From positions 3,224,001-3,288,000 of the forward strand of contig OZ220472.1 of assembly GCA_965115995.1 (NCBI GenBank): 64,000 bases of DNA, read 5' to 3'. The notes below the pieces were generated by a model. The model was given only the letters and a program-made list of their open reading frames with translations. It was not told the origin of the DNA and did no database searches. This stretch comes from Poriferisodalis sp026713105. Lineage in GTDB: Bacteria > Actinomycetota > Acidimicrobiia > Acidimicrobiales > Poriferisodalaceae. A program made the translations under genes and the position numbers. Positions 14,527 to 22,620 of this stretch are shown here, in pieces. Each line of letters opens with the position of its first letter. The stretch's first letter is position 1.

Positions 14527-16326
14527 ATGCCCCGCCAGCAGGGCGCCGCGGCAGCAGCCGCAGGAATCGGCGTCTCACGACTGGCAGGTCTCGCACGCAC
14601 GGCGCTTGTCACCAACGTCCTCGGGATCGGCACCATCGGCGATGCCTTCGCTGCGGCGATGCGCATTCCGAACTTCCTGCAGAATCTCCTGGGGGAGGGT
14701 GCGCTCTCGGGGGCATTCGTGCCCGCGTACAGCTCGCTGACCGAGCGCGATGAGCGTGCCGCGGGTCGGCTGGCCGGCGCGATCGCGACGTTCCTGGTCG
14801 CAATCACCGCGACCGCAGCGCTGATCAGCATCTTTGCTGCACGACCCCTGGTTCGGCTCATCGCCTGGGGATTCGTGGGTGAGCGATTCGAGCTGACCGT
14901 GACGCTCGTGCGCATCACGGTGTGCGGTACGGCACTCGCCGTGCTGAGTGCCTGGTGCCTGGGCGTGCTCAACAGCCACCGGCGCTTCTTCCTGTCCTAT
15001 GTGGCACCGGTGGTATGGAATGCCACCCAGATCGCCGTGCTCGTCGGCGTGCTCGCGTGGGGGGTCGCTGGCACCGGCCGCGCGACCGCGTTGGCCTGGG
15101 GCGTGACCGCCGGTGCAGCGGCCCAGGTGCTCGTGCAGCTACGCGGTGTCTGGCGGGCGGATCGGTGGATCGCACTGAACTTCGGTTGGCGAGAACCGCA
15201 GGCAGCAGGGGTCATCAAGCGGTTCGGACCCGCGGTGGCCGGGCGCGGGGTGCTGCAGATCTCCGCCTTCCTGGATCTCGCGCTGGCCTCGCTGCTCAGC
15301 GTGGGAGCGGCGGCAGCAATGGCCGCCGCGCAGACGCTGTACCTGCTGCCGCTGAGCCTGATCGGCACCAGCATCGCCGCGGCCGAGCTGACCGAGCTGA
15401 GCCGCATCCGCGACCCCGCCGCGGTCGCGCAGCGCACGTCGGAGCGCCTGTGCGCGACCGCCTTCGGCGTGTCGGGCGTGATGGCCATCTACTTTGCCGC
15501 CGGCGGCCCCCTGACCGACTCGGTGTTCAATCTCGCTGGGCTGCGCAACGCCATCGCGGACGACGACATCACCTTGATCGCGCTGGTGCTCGGCGCCTAC
15601 TCGCTTGGGTTGGTGCCGCTCGTGGCATCGCGGCTGTGCCAGAACGTCCTCTTCGCCGCGCGCGACACACGCACCGCCGCTTCGATCGCAGCCATCCGGC
15701 TGACCGTCTCATTGGTCATCGGCGCGGCGCTGATGCTGCCGCTGGACCGGGTGCTCATCGTGGAAGGCGCCCTCACCGGATTCGGCGACATCGATCTGTT
15801 CTCGCTGGAGTCCACCTGGTCACTGCTCGACGCAAAGATCCGCTCCGAACCCGCATTGCCCGCCCGCATGGGCGCGGTGGGTCTGGCACTGGGCGCCGCA
15901 GTGGGTGCGTGGGTGGAACTGGCGTTCCTGCGTCGAGCAGTCCTGCAGCGCCGACCCTCCAGAACGGGTCTGCCGCGACAGGCCGACTGGCCCGCACAGC
16001 GGCTGTTCGGCGGCACTCTCGCCCGCCACATGGTGCCGGCCGCCGTGGCGTTCGTCGTCGGACTGCCTGTCACGCTCGTGCTGGCGCCGCTGCCGTCAGT
16101 GCTGCGAGTTGTGATCGCCGGGTTCACCATGGCAGGGCTTCACGTCGGCTGCGGTCTGGCGCTGCGGCTGCCCGCCGCACGAGCGCTAACTTCGCATTTG
16201 TCCGGCGTCATGGGACAGCACCGGCAGCACCCGCCCGACGACGCTCACGCAGACACCAACACCGACAGCAACTCAGACCAGTCCCAGTCCCCCACCGACG
16301 ACAACGAGGGAGGGCCGCCGCGATGA
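14527..16326 (+). CDS. murJ: Lipid II flippase MurJ (MviN)
   Basis: Moves lipid II across the membrane for peptidoglycan synthesis. 599 residues with about 14 predicted membrane helices. The N-terminus has the MurJ signature LAGLARTALVTNVLG...GDAFAAAMRIPNFLQNLLGEGALSGAFVPAYS (about 20-70). The C-terminal tail from about 565 is hydrophilic (His/Asp/Asn/Ser-rich) and ends in the cytoplasm. In mycobacteria MviN continues into a pseudokinase and a carbohydrate-binding-like domain; here those domains are a separate gene after degV. The degV start overlaps the stop by four bases. Confidence 0.95.
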   Translation: MPRQQGAAAAAAGIGVSRLAGLARTALVTNVLGIGTIGDAFAAAMRIPNFLQNLLGEGALSGAFVPAYSSLTERDERAAGRLAGAIATFLVAITATAALISIFAARPLVRLIAWGFVGERFELTVTLVRITVCGTALAVLSAWCLGVLNSHRRFFLSYVAPVVWNATQIAVLVGVLAWGVAGTGRATALAWGVTAGAAAQVLVQLRGVWRADRWIALNFGWREPQAAGVIKRFGPAVAGRGVLQISAFLDLALASLLSVGAAAAMAAAQTLYLLPLSLIGTSIAAAELTELSRIRDPAAVAQRTSERLCATAFGVSGVMAIYFAAGGPLTDSVFNLAGLRNAIADDDITLIALVLGAYSLGLVPLVASRLCQNVLFAARDTRTAASIAAIRLTVSLVIGAALMLPLDRVLIVEGALTGFGDIDLFSLESTWSLLDAKIRSEPALPARMGAVGLALGAAVGAWVELAFLRRAVLQRRPSRTGLPRQADWPAQRLFGGTLARHMVPAAVAFVVGLPVTLVLAPLPSVLRVVIAGFTMAGLHVGCGLALRLPAARALTSHLSGVMGQHRQHPPDDAHADTNTDSNSDQSQSPTDDNEGGPPR

Positions 16327-17180
16327 CAGCGCAAGCCCCCGTGCACATCATCACCGACAGTTCATGCGATCTCAGCGAGGAGGTCACCGAAGACCTGGGC
16401 GTCACGGTGGTGCCGCTGGAGATCCGTTTCGGCATGCAGTCGTTCACTGATCGCGTCGAGCTGAGCACGGCCGACTTCTGGAAACGCAGTCGCACCAGCG
16501 ACGAGCTGCCGTCAACGGCCGCTCCCTCCCCCGGTGCGTTTGCCGAGGCATACCAGCGCGCCGCTGACGCCGGCGCCAGCGAAGTGGTCGTCATCACGCT
16601 GAGCGGCGATCTCTCTGCAACGATCGAAGCGGCGCAACAGGCGGCATCTCAACCTCCAGAGGGCCTCACGTGCCATGTGGTCGACAGCCGTACCGTCAGC
16701 GCAGGCCTCGGCTTGCTGGTTATCGCAGCCGCTGAGCTAGCGGCCGGTGGCGCCAGCGGATCCGAGGTCGCCGACGCCACGCGAGAGACGTCGGAACGCG
16801 TCCGCGTCCACGCAGCGCTGGACACGCTGGAGAATCTGCGCAAGGGCGGCCGCATCGGCGCAGCGCAATCACTGCTCGGCTCGGTGCTGTCGATCAAGCC
16901 GCTGATCACGGTCACCGACGGCCGCGTCGAACCGGCGGGCAAGCAGCGCACGCGCAGCCGAGCGCTCTCGCACCTCGTCAATCTGATCGACGCCGAGAGC
17001 TCGAATATCTCCCAGATCGCGGTGATGCACGCCGACTGTGACGACGTGGACGACTTCGTGGCGCGGATCGCTCCGCTCACCGTCAGCGAGCCCAAGGTGA
17101 TGCTGATCGGGCCGGTGGTCGGGGCACATGCGGGCGTCGGCACGATCGGGGTCGTCTATGTCACACAGGAGCGCGGATAG
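16323..17180 (+). CDS. DegV family fatty-acid-binding protein
   Basis: DegV proteins bind a fatty acid and, in some bacteria, serve as FakB subunits that present it for phosphorylation by FakA. The fold is clear over 285 residues: ITDSSCDLSEEV (10-21), the TAAPSPGAFAEAY segment, DSRTVSAGLGLLV and LRKGGRIG...LLGSVLSIKPLITV. The ATG overlaps the murJ stop (ATGA). No DAK-domain partner is near. Its place between murJ and the MurJ-type pseudokinase is unusual. Confidence 0.9.
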   Translation: MTAQAPVHIITDSSCDLSEEVTEDLGVTVVPLEIRFGMQSFTDRVELSTADFWKRSRTSDELPSTAAPSPGAFAEAYQRAADAGASEVVVITLSGDLSATIEAAQQAASQPPEGLTCHVVDSRTVSAGLGLLVIAAAELAAGGASGSEVADATRETSERVRVHAALDTLENLRKGGRIGAAQSLLGSVLSIKPLITVTDGRVEPAGKQRTRSRALSHLVNLIDAESSNISQIAVMHADCDDVDDFVARIAPLTVSEPKVMLIGPVVGAHAGVGTIGVVYVTQERG

Positions 17181-17209
17181 ATGAACCCGTTGGCAGCGCC
17201 GCCACAGGA

Positions 17210-18718
17210 GTGAGCAGCACAGACAACGCCAGCACAGTCTCGAACGACCGGTACGAGCGGCGCGAGCTGCTGCAACCAGGTGCCGTCGAGACGTGGTCCG
17301 GTCTGGATCGCACGCTCAATCGGCCCGTCACCATCCGCCGGGCGACGGTTGACAGCGAGATCGGTCATCGGCTGCGCCTGCAGGCCAAGGCACTGGCGCG
17401 GGTGGAGCACCATGGTCTGCTCCACATCCTCGACACCTACGACGACGCGAGCCATTTCGCGATCGTCACCGAGCAACTGCCCACGAGGATGCTCATCGAC
17501 GAGATGACCTCGGCGGGTCCCGACACCAGGCGACTCGCTGCGAACGAGGCAATCCGCATCGTCATCGCGGTCACCGAGGCGCTGGCGGTCCTGCACAGCG
17601 CGGGCTTTGCCCACGGAGGGGTCGACGCCGACTACATCGGGTGGCGAGCCGAAGTGGGATGGGTCATTCTCAACGGCCCGCCGACCGACGACGCCGTCAC
17701 GATTCCCGCCACACGGCGAGCCGACCTGGCGTCGATCGCGGTGCTCGCGCACCGGCTCCTCGCCGGAGCTGCACCCAAGCGCCGGCCTGATGGGACTTGG
17801 GAGCTCGATCACGTTGTGCCCGATGTCGTCGCACCAGTGCTGGCGCGGGCCATCAGCGCGTCTAATCCCTGGCCCGATGTCCCGTCGATGCTGCTCGCGC
17901 TGCATTCTGTTGTGGACGAGTTGCCGGCAACCAACGGCGAACGCCCCGATCGCAGGTCGGTATGGCAAGCCGAAGGGCACTGGTTGGCGCCGGTCGGCGT
18001 CTTGCTGGCCGCAGCCGCAACGCTGGTCGGCGTCGCACTGGTCATCGAGCAGCCGTCTGAACCCGAAACCGATGCGCCGCCCGACATCGAGGCTCCCGCC
18101 TCCGTCACGGGGACACCGACGCTGGTCACGGTGGATCCGCCTGCTATCGCGACCACCGCGCCACGCGCCACGCCGAACACGCCGCCGACACCCACGACAA
18201 CCCAGGTTCGTCGCGCGCCGCTCCTGCTCGAGTCCATCACCGACTTCGATCCCGCTGGTGACGACCGCGTCGAGCATCCCGAACGCCTCATCTTCATCAA
18301 CGACGGCGACCCGACGACCGGGTGGAGCACGGCGCGCTACAACACCCGCGATTTCGGCGGGCTCAAGGACGGTGTCGGGCTCATCGTCGGGCTCGGCGGC
18401 GACGAGCCCCAACCGGTGGACCGTCTCGTGATCGATTCTCCCACCGTGGGCTGGGCCTTCGAGGTGTACGCGTCTCGCGAGCGCAATCGCACGTTGATCG
18501 ACTGGGGCAACCCCATCGCGATCACGCAGGACATCACCGGATCGACAACGCTGGATGTGCCAACCACCGACGCCGCCGCCGTGCTCGTGTGGATCACCGA
18601 TCTCGGCAACGAACTGCCCAACGGTGGCCACCGGGTGACCATTTCGCGGATTGAAGTCAGCACCACGCTCGGCGGCGCCGTCGAAGCACCACCCAGCACA
18701 GATGCCGTGACGCCCTGA
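17210..18718 (+). CDS. Membrane pseudokinase with extracellular sugar-binding-like domain (detached MviN-type module)
   Basis: 502 residues: a kinase-like domain (about 10-250), a single membrane helix (LAPVGVLLAAAATLVGVALVI, about 263-283), a Pro/Thr-rich linker and a C-terminal beta domain (about 345-490) resembling F5/8 or NPCBM carbohydrate-binding folds. Kinase residues are lost: the VAIK Lys is Arg (PVTIRRAT), HRDLKPxN reads HGGVDADY, and DFG reads NGP. It matches the C-terminal part of mycobacterial MviN, whose phosphorylated pseudokinase recruits FhaA. The GTG at 17210 overlaps the stop of a 10-codon ORF that starts right after degV (17181), suggesting coupled translation. Confidence 0.82.
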   Translation: MSSTDNASTVSNDRYERRELLQPGAVETWSGLDRTLNRPVTIRRATVDSEIGHRLRLQAKALARVEHHGLLHILDTYDDASHFAIVTEQLPTRMLIDEMTSAGPDTRRLAANEAIRIVIAVTEALAVLHSAGFAHGGVDADYIGWRAEVGWVILNGPPTDDAVTIPATRRADLASIAVLAHRLLAGAAPKRRPDGTWELDHVVPDVVAPVLARAISASNPWPDVPSMLLALHSVVDELPATNGERPDRRSVWQAEGHWLAPVGVLLAAAATLVGVALVIEQPSEPETDAPPDIEAPASVTGTPTLVTVDPPAIATTAPRATPNTPPTPTTTQVRRAPLLLESITDFDPAGDDRVEHPERLIFINDGDPTTGWSTARYNTRDFGGLKDGVGLIVGLGGDEPQPVDRLVIDSPTVGWAFEVYASRERNRTLIDWGNPIAITQDITGSTTLDVPTTDAAAVLVWITDLGNELPNGGHRVTISRIEVSTTLGGAVEAPPSTDAVTP

Positions 18719-18879
18719 GAAGATGCGCGGACAGGTGAACCTTCCCGCTGGCGCACCAGTTGTTTTCCGCTCTTGTTCGCTGTCGCTCACGGGCCGCTTG
18801 GGCCCGGGGCTCAGCCTCTGAGGGCTGCGCCGCCCGTCGCCTTCGCTGCGGGATGGCCGTGTCTCGTAGGCTTCCGCCG

Positions 18880-19224
18880 ATGGTTATGAAGCGGGGGCGA
18901 CGCCGTCCGCCCGAGCATCCACCCGAGGGAGCTGACGACAACGTCGATGCAGCGGTCGCTCGCTTCGTCGACTTGGTCGAGGCCGTCCGCGCACGCACGA
19001 CCGGACCGCTGCTCACCGCCGCTCGCGCCGTCGTGTACGGCTTCGTCATCATGACCGCAGCCGTCGCTGTCGTGGTGCTCATCGCAATTGCCGCCATCCG
19101 GGCACTCGACATCGCGGTGCCCGGTGACGTGTGGTCGGCGCACCTGATCGCAGCAGGCGTGTTCGGCGGTGCCGGAGCATGGGCGTGGTCCAAGCGTCGC
19201 CCGCGTACCGCGAGCGGGACATGA
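18880..19224 (+). CDS. Small membrane protein upstream of trxB (phage-holin-like fold)
   Basis: 114 residues from the ATG at 18880; longer in-frame starts (18853, 18760) reach into GC-rich spacer. A charged N-terminus (KRGRRRPPEHPPEG) precedes an amphipathic helix (AAVARFVDLVEAVRAR) and two membrane helices: ARAVVYGFVIMTAAVAVVVL and SAHLIAAGVFGGAGAWAW. This resembles small actinobacterial putative-holin or DUF membrane proteins; function unknown. Its stop overlaps the trxB ATG by four bases. The 160-bp gap before it shows inverted GC repeats (about 18794-18810) but nothing assignable. Confidence 0.6.
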   Translation: MVMKRGRRRPPEHPPEGADDNVDAAVARFVDLVEAVRARTTGPLLTAARAVVYGFVIMTAAVAVVVLIAIAAIRALDIAVPGDVWSAHLIAAGVFGGAGAWAWSKRRPRTASGT

Positions 19225-20213
19225 ACGGCTCCGGCGGCACTGGGTCCAACGATGCCGCCCCATGCGGCACTGAGCCCCGCGACGTCATCATCGTCGGGAG
19301 CGGTCCGGCTGGTCTTACTGCTGCCATCTACACCGCGCGGGCGAACCTGGCGCCCCTCGTCATCGAAGGCGAGCCCTCCTCCACAAGCGATCAGCCTGGA
19401 GGCCAGCTCATGCTGACCACCGACGTGGAGAACTACCCCGGATTCCCCGACGGCGTCATGGGTCCCGATCTCATGGTCAACTTCCGCGCCCAGGCGGAGC
19501 GCTTCGGTGCCGAATTTGTGACTGCCAAGGCCACGAGCGTTGACTTTAGCGAACGACCGTTCTCGATTTGGGTCGGCGACGAGTGCTACCGGAGCCGAAC
19601 TGTCATCGTCTCGACCGGCGCGCAGAGCCTGATGCTGGGGCTGCCCGACGAGGAGCGCTTGATCGGCCACGGGGTGTCGACGTGTGCCACCTGTGACGGT
19701 TTCTTCTTCCGAGGCCAGGAAATCGCAGTGGTCGGAGGCGGCGACAGCGCACTCGAGGAGGCCATGTTCTTGACCCGATTCGCCTCCAAGGTGTACGTCG
19801 TGCATCGGCGCGACCAGTTGCGGGCCTCCAAGATCATGCAGGACCGCGCACTCGCCAACGACCGAATCGAATTCCTGTGGAATCGACAGGTGGTGGAAAT
19901 CCGGGGTGACGACAAGCTCGAAGGCGTCATGCTCATCGACACCCAGACCCAGGAGCGTTCGGCGCTGGACGTGACCGGCCTGTTCATCGCGATCGGCCAC
20001 CGACCGAACACGGAGCTGTTCGCCGACTGGCTCGATCGCAAGCCCAATGGTTATCTCATGACCGATGCCGGCAGCGCCCGTACAAACATCGAGGGCGTCT
20101 TCGCTTGCGGCGATGTCCAAGACGACTACTACCGCCAAGCAGTGACAGCCGCCGGCTCAGGCTGCCAGGCGGCCATTGACGCCGAGCGCTGGCTCGAGAC
20201 CCAGGGCCGCTGA
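19221..20213 (+). CDS. trxB: Thioredoxin reductase
   Basis: NADPH- and FAD-dependent reductase of thioredoxin. The FAD-binding motif GSGPAGLTAAIYTARA is at about 27-42. The redox-active CATC (in STCATCDGFFFRG) lies in the NADPH domain, with GGGDSALEEA following. The C-terminal FAD motif GVFACGDVQDDYYRQAVTAAGSG ends the domain. 330 residues, with about 18 extra N-terminal residues compared with E. coli. The ATG at 19221 overlaps the previous stop. Followed by trxA. Confidence 0.95.
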   Translation: MNGSGGTGSNDAAPCGTEPRDVIIVGSGPAGLTAAIYTARANLAPLVIEGEPSSTSDQPGGQLMLTTDVENYPGFPDGVMGPDLMVNFRAQAERFGAEFVTAKATSVDFSERPFSIWVGDECYRSRTVIVSTGAQSLMLGLPDEERLIGHGVSTCATCDGFFFRGQEIAVVGGGDSALEEAMFLTRFASKVYVVHRRDQLRASKIMQDRALANDRIEFLWNRQVVEIRGDDKLEGVMLIDTQTQERSALDVTGLFIAIGHRPNTELFADWLDRKPNGYLMTDAGSARTNIEGVFACGDVQDDYYRQAVTAAGSGCQAAIDAERWLETQGR

Positions 20214-20290
20214 GGCCCCCACACGCTGAGCCGCCATCGGGATAGATCGCAGCGGTAACCTCGCGACAACCACGAGATGAGGAGCCAGCG

Positions 20291-20614
20291 ATGGCCGAAG
20301 GCATTTCCACCTTGGATGACAGCACGTTCGACGAGACCGTCGGAAGTGCTGACAACCCGGTGCTGGTGGATTTCTGGGCCGAGTGGTGCGGACCGTGCAA
20401 GATGATCGCCCCCATTCTTGAGGAGATCGCCTCCGAGCACGACAACATCCGCATCGCGAAGGTCAACGTCGACGAGAGTCCCGACTTGGCTATGCGCTAC
20501 CAAGTGATGAGCATTCCCACGCTCATCATGTTCCAAGACGGCGAACCGGCGAAACGCCTCGTCGGCGCGAAGCCAAAGAGCGCCCTGCTCGCTGAAATCG
20601 GCGAATTCCTCTGA
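20291..20614 (+). CDS. trxA: Thioredoxin
   Basis: 107-residue thioredoxin with WCGPCK (about 34-39), DFWAEW before it and the cis-Pro segment SIPTLIMF. Substrate of the adjacent TrxB. The ATG is preceded by GAGGAG. Its stop TGA overlaps a CTG that begins the next frame (cwlM), giving a CTGA overlap. Confidence 0.95.
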   Translation: MAEGISTLDDSTFDETVGSADNPVLVDFWAEWCGPCKMIAPILEEIASEHDNIRIAKVNVDESPDLAMRYQVMSIPTLIMFQDGEPAKRLVGAKPKSALLAEIGEFL

Positions 20615-21576
20615 TCCGACCGTTCGGCATCGGCGCGGCAGGTCCGCACGTTCGAGACCTGCAGCACCGCCTGAGCGCAACGGGCCATTGGCATGGCCCC
20701 ATCACCGGACTCTTCGACTCGGCGACCGCCGAAGCCGTCACGTCATTCCAGGCGCAGCGATCGATCGATGTCGACGGCATCTGCGGTCCCGAGACCTGGT
20801 CGCTGCTGATCGAGGCAGGGCAGCGGCTGGGCGACCGACTGCTGTACTTGCGAACACCGAACCTTCGGGGTGACGACGTCGCCGAGGTCCAACGGATGCT
20901 CAGCACCTTGGGATTCTCCGTTGGCCGCATCGACGGGATCTGGGGTCCGCTGACCGCGGCGGCACTCGCCGACTTTCAGGTGAACGTGGGCCTCGGCGGT
21001 GACGGTGTCTGCGGCGGCCGCACCGTGGCGACGCTGCAGCGGTTGGTGCGACCGCTCGGTGACGCGTCGGTGGTTGCCCACATCACCGAACGTCAGCGTC
21101 TCGAATCCGCAAGCGGGCAGCTGGCCGGACATCGCATCGCGGTGGGTGAAGCCGGCGGACTCGAACCCGTCACCGCCTCGGTGCGGCGCGAGATCGGACG
21201 CAATGGCGCCGAGGTGCTCACCGTTCATCATCCGGACTGGTCGACGCAAGCCGCGCAGGTCAACCGCTTCGGCGCAGCCGTCTACGTCGGCTTCGAGGTG
21301 AAGCCCGCCGCGCCGTCGATCAGCTACTTCCAGGGTCGTCACTTTGTGAGCCGCGCAGGTCGCAAGCTCGCATCTGATATTGCCGACGGGCTTGAACCAA
21401 TGTTCGGTACCATCCCGACCAACGGCATGGGGCTGCCAATGTTGCGCGAGAGCGCCATGCCTGCGGTGCTGTGCCGGTTTGAGCGCATTGACGCTCTGCT
21501 AGCGCGCAGCCGGGAGGTGGCCGACGTGGTCGCCGGCTCGACACGCGACCTGCTCGCCGACGAACCCGCTGCCTGA
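20611..21576 (+). CDS. cwlM: CwlM-like protein: two peptidoglycan-binding domains plus a degenerate amidase domain (probable CTG start)
   Basis: In mycobacteria CwlM is cytoplasmic and, when phosphorylated, activates MurA rather than cutting peptidoglycan. Here residues about 10-75 and 80-145 are peptidoglycan-binding-1 repeats (GPHVRDLQHRLSATG, FDSATAEAVTSFQAQ; DDVAEVQRMLSTLGF, WGPLTAAALADFQ). The rest is an amidase-3 fold lacking zinc ligands: DPGHGG reads GEAGG and SIHAN reads VGFEV. No ATG, GTG or TTG precedes the first repeat; the first TTG (20848) would remove it. CTG at 20611 overlapping the trxA stop is the best start. ATT 20605 and ATC 20614 are alternatives. Synteny with trxB-trxA matches mycobacteria. 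Confidence 0.8.
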   Translation: MIRPFGIGAAGPHVRDLQHRLSATGHWHGPITGLFDSATAEAVTSFQAQRSIDVDGICGPETWSLLIEAGQRLGDRLLYLRTPNLRGDDVAEVQRMLSTLGFSVGRIDGIWGPLTAAALADFQVNVGLGGDGVCGGRTVATLQRLVRPLGDASVVAHITERQRLESASGQLAGHRIAVGEAGGLEPVTASVRREIGRNGAEVLTVHHPDWSTQAAQVNRFGAAVYVGFEVKPAAPSISYFQGRHFVSRAGRKLASDIADGLEPMFGTIPTNGMGLPMLRESAMPAVLCRFERIDALLARSREVADVVAGSTRDLLADEPAA

Positions 21577-21613
21577 CCAGCGGTTCCAGCGCAATTGCGT
21601 GCTTCTCCCCAAG

Positions 21614-21634
21614 TTATCCACAGTTAGTGGACAA
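21614..21634. promoter_or_regulatory. Pair of opposed DnaA boxes between cwlM and parB
   Basis: TTATCCACA (21614-21622) is a perfect DnaA box; AGTGGACAA (21626-21634) is a near-match on the other strand. They lie in the 135-bp gap between the convergent ends of cwlM and parB, about 11 kb from oriC. They may titrate DnaA or be a secondary binding cluster. Nothing else is seen in this gap. Confidence 0.5.
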
Positions 21635-21711
21635 CAAGTTCAGATTGAGACTACGAACACCGGCTGTCGGGCTTGTTGGACGCAAAGTTTAAACTCTTGC
21701 GCGCGCGGCGC

Positions 21712-22620
21712 TCAGCCTTCGACAGGCACTTGAATGTTGGTGCTCAGCGCCTCGTAGAGCCGACCAAGATCATCCATATCGGCAAATCTGATGACAATCT
21801 GTCCCCCGCGACGCCCGATCTGCACCTCGACCGAGGTTGCCAGGACATCGGCGAGGGCGGATTCGACTTCCAACACCGCTGCTGGACGATCTGTGCCGGC
21901 AGGCGGCGCATCGGCGACCTCATCGCTCGGCAGCGCCGGTGACGGCTCGCTCTCGGTCTCGGGTTCGACACTGAGGGACCGAACCGCATCCTCGACCGTG
22001 CGAACCGACCATCCTTCGTCCACGGCTCGCTCGGCCAGCACTTCGAGCTCGATGAGGTCATCGCAGCCGAGCAGCGCACGGGCGTGGCCAGCCGAGAGCT
22101 CTCCGTCCATGAGATAGCGCTGCACCGTCAGTGGCAATGACAGAAGACGGAGCGCGTTGGTGACCGCCGCTCGGCTGCGGCCCATGCGGCGTCCCAGTTC
22201 ATCATGGGTGACGCCGAAATCGTCGATCAGTTGGCGGTACGCCGCTGCTTCCTCCAGCGGGTTGAGATCTGCCCGATGAACGTTCTCGATGAGGGCGTGA
22301 GTGAGGCTCGACTCGTCATCGACAGCTCGAACGACGACCGGGATCGTGTCCAATCCGGCACTGCGCGCCGCTCGCCAGCGGCGCTCGCCAGCAATGATCT
22401 CGAATTGCCCGACGACGCCCGTCTCGCGTACGACGATTGGCTGCAACACCCCGATCTGGCGAATCGAATCTGCGAGAGCCGCGAGAGCCGCAGCATCGAA
22501 GTGCTGCCGGGGCTGCAACGGATTGACTTCGACTGCCGACAGGGGCACTTCGCGGTAGGCCGATTGGCCGGTGGGAATCAGTGCACCGAGTCCCCGTCCG
22601 AGTCCTCGCTGAGCCTTCAT
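21712..22620 (-). CDS. parB: Chromosome-partitioning protein ParB
   Basis: CTP-dependent clamp that loads at parS and spreads. 302 residues: the N-terminal LGRGLGALIP segment for ParA stimulation, then the ParB/Srx CTP domain with NPLQPRQHFD, GVLQPIVVR and the GERRWRAA motif (about 75-85) and ENVHRADLNPLEEA. The helix-turn-helix follows (THDELGRRMGRSRAAVTNALRLLSLP). An acidic linker leads to the C-terminal dimerisation domain. The ATG overlaps the parA stop (ATGA). Confidence 0.95.
   Translation of the reverse strand: MKAQRGLGRGLGALIPTGQSAYREVPLSAVEVNPLQPRQHFDAAALAALADSIRQIGVLQPIVVRETGVVGQFEIIAGERRWRAARSAGLDTIPVVVRAVDDESSLTHALIENVHRADLNPLEEAAAYRQLIDDFGVTHDELGRRMGRSRAAVTNALRLLSLPLTVQRYLMDGELSAGHARALLGCDDLIELEVLAERAVDEGWSVRTVEDAVRSLSVEPETESEPSPALPSDEVADAPPAGTDRPAAVLEVESALADVLATSVEVQIGRRGGQIVIRFADMDDLGRLYEALSTNIQVPVEG

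Noticed and set aside
14922..16322. Long plus-strand frame preceding DegV, appearing as a 752-residue fusion
   Set aside because: The first 467 codons are an Arg/Ala-rich shadow of murJ in another frame; only the part from 16323 (DegV) is homologous.
17156..18790. 544-codon frame antisense to the pseudokinase gene
   Set aside because: No recognisable domain; antisense shadow of a high-GC gene.
18657..20138. 493-codon frame antisense to trxB
   Set aside because: Shadow: the plus strand encodes complete thioredoxin reductase with all motifs.
20590..20620. Programmed frameshift joining trxA and cwlM
   Set aside because: No slippery heptamer at the junction; a CTGA start/stop overlap explains it more simply.
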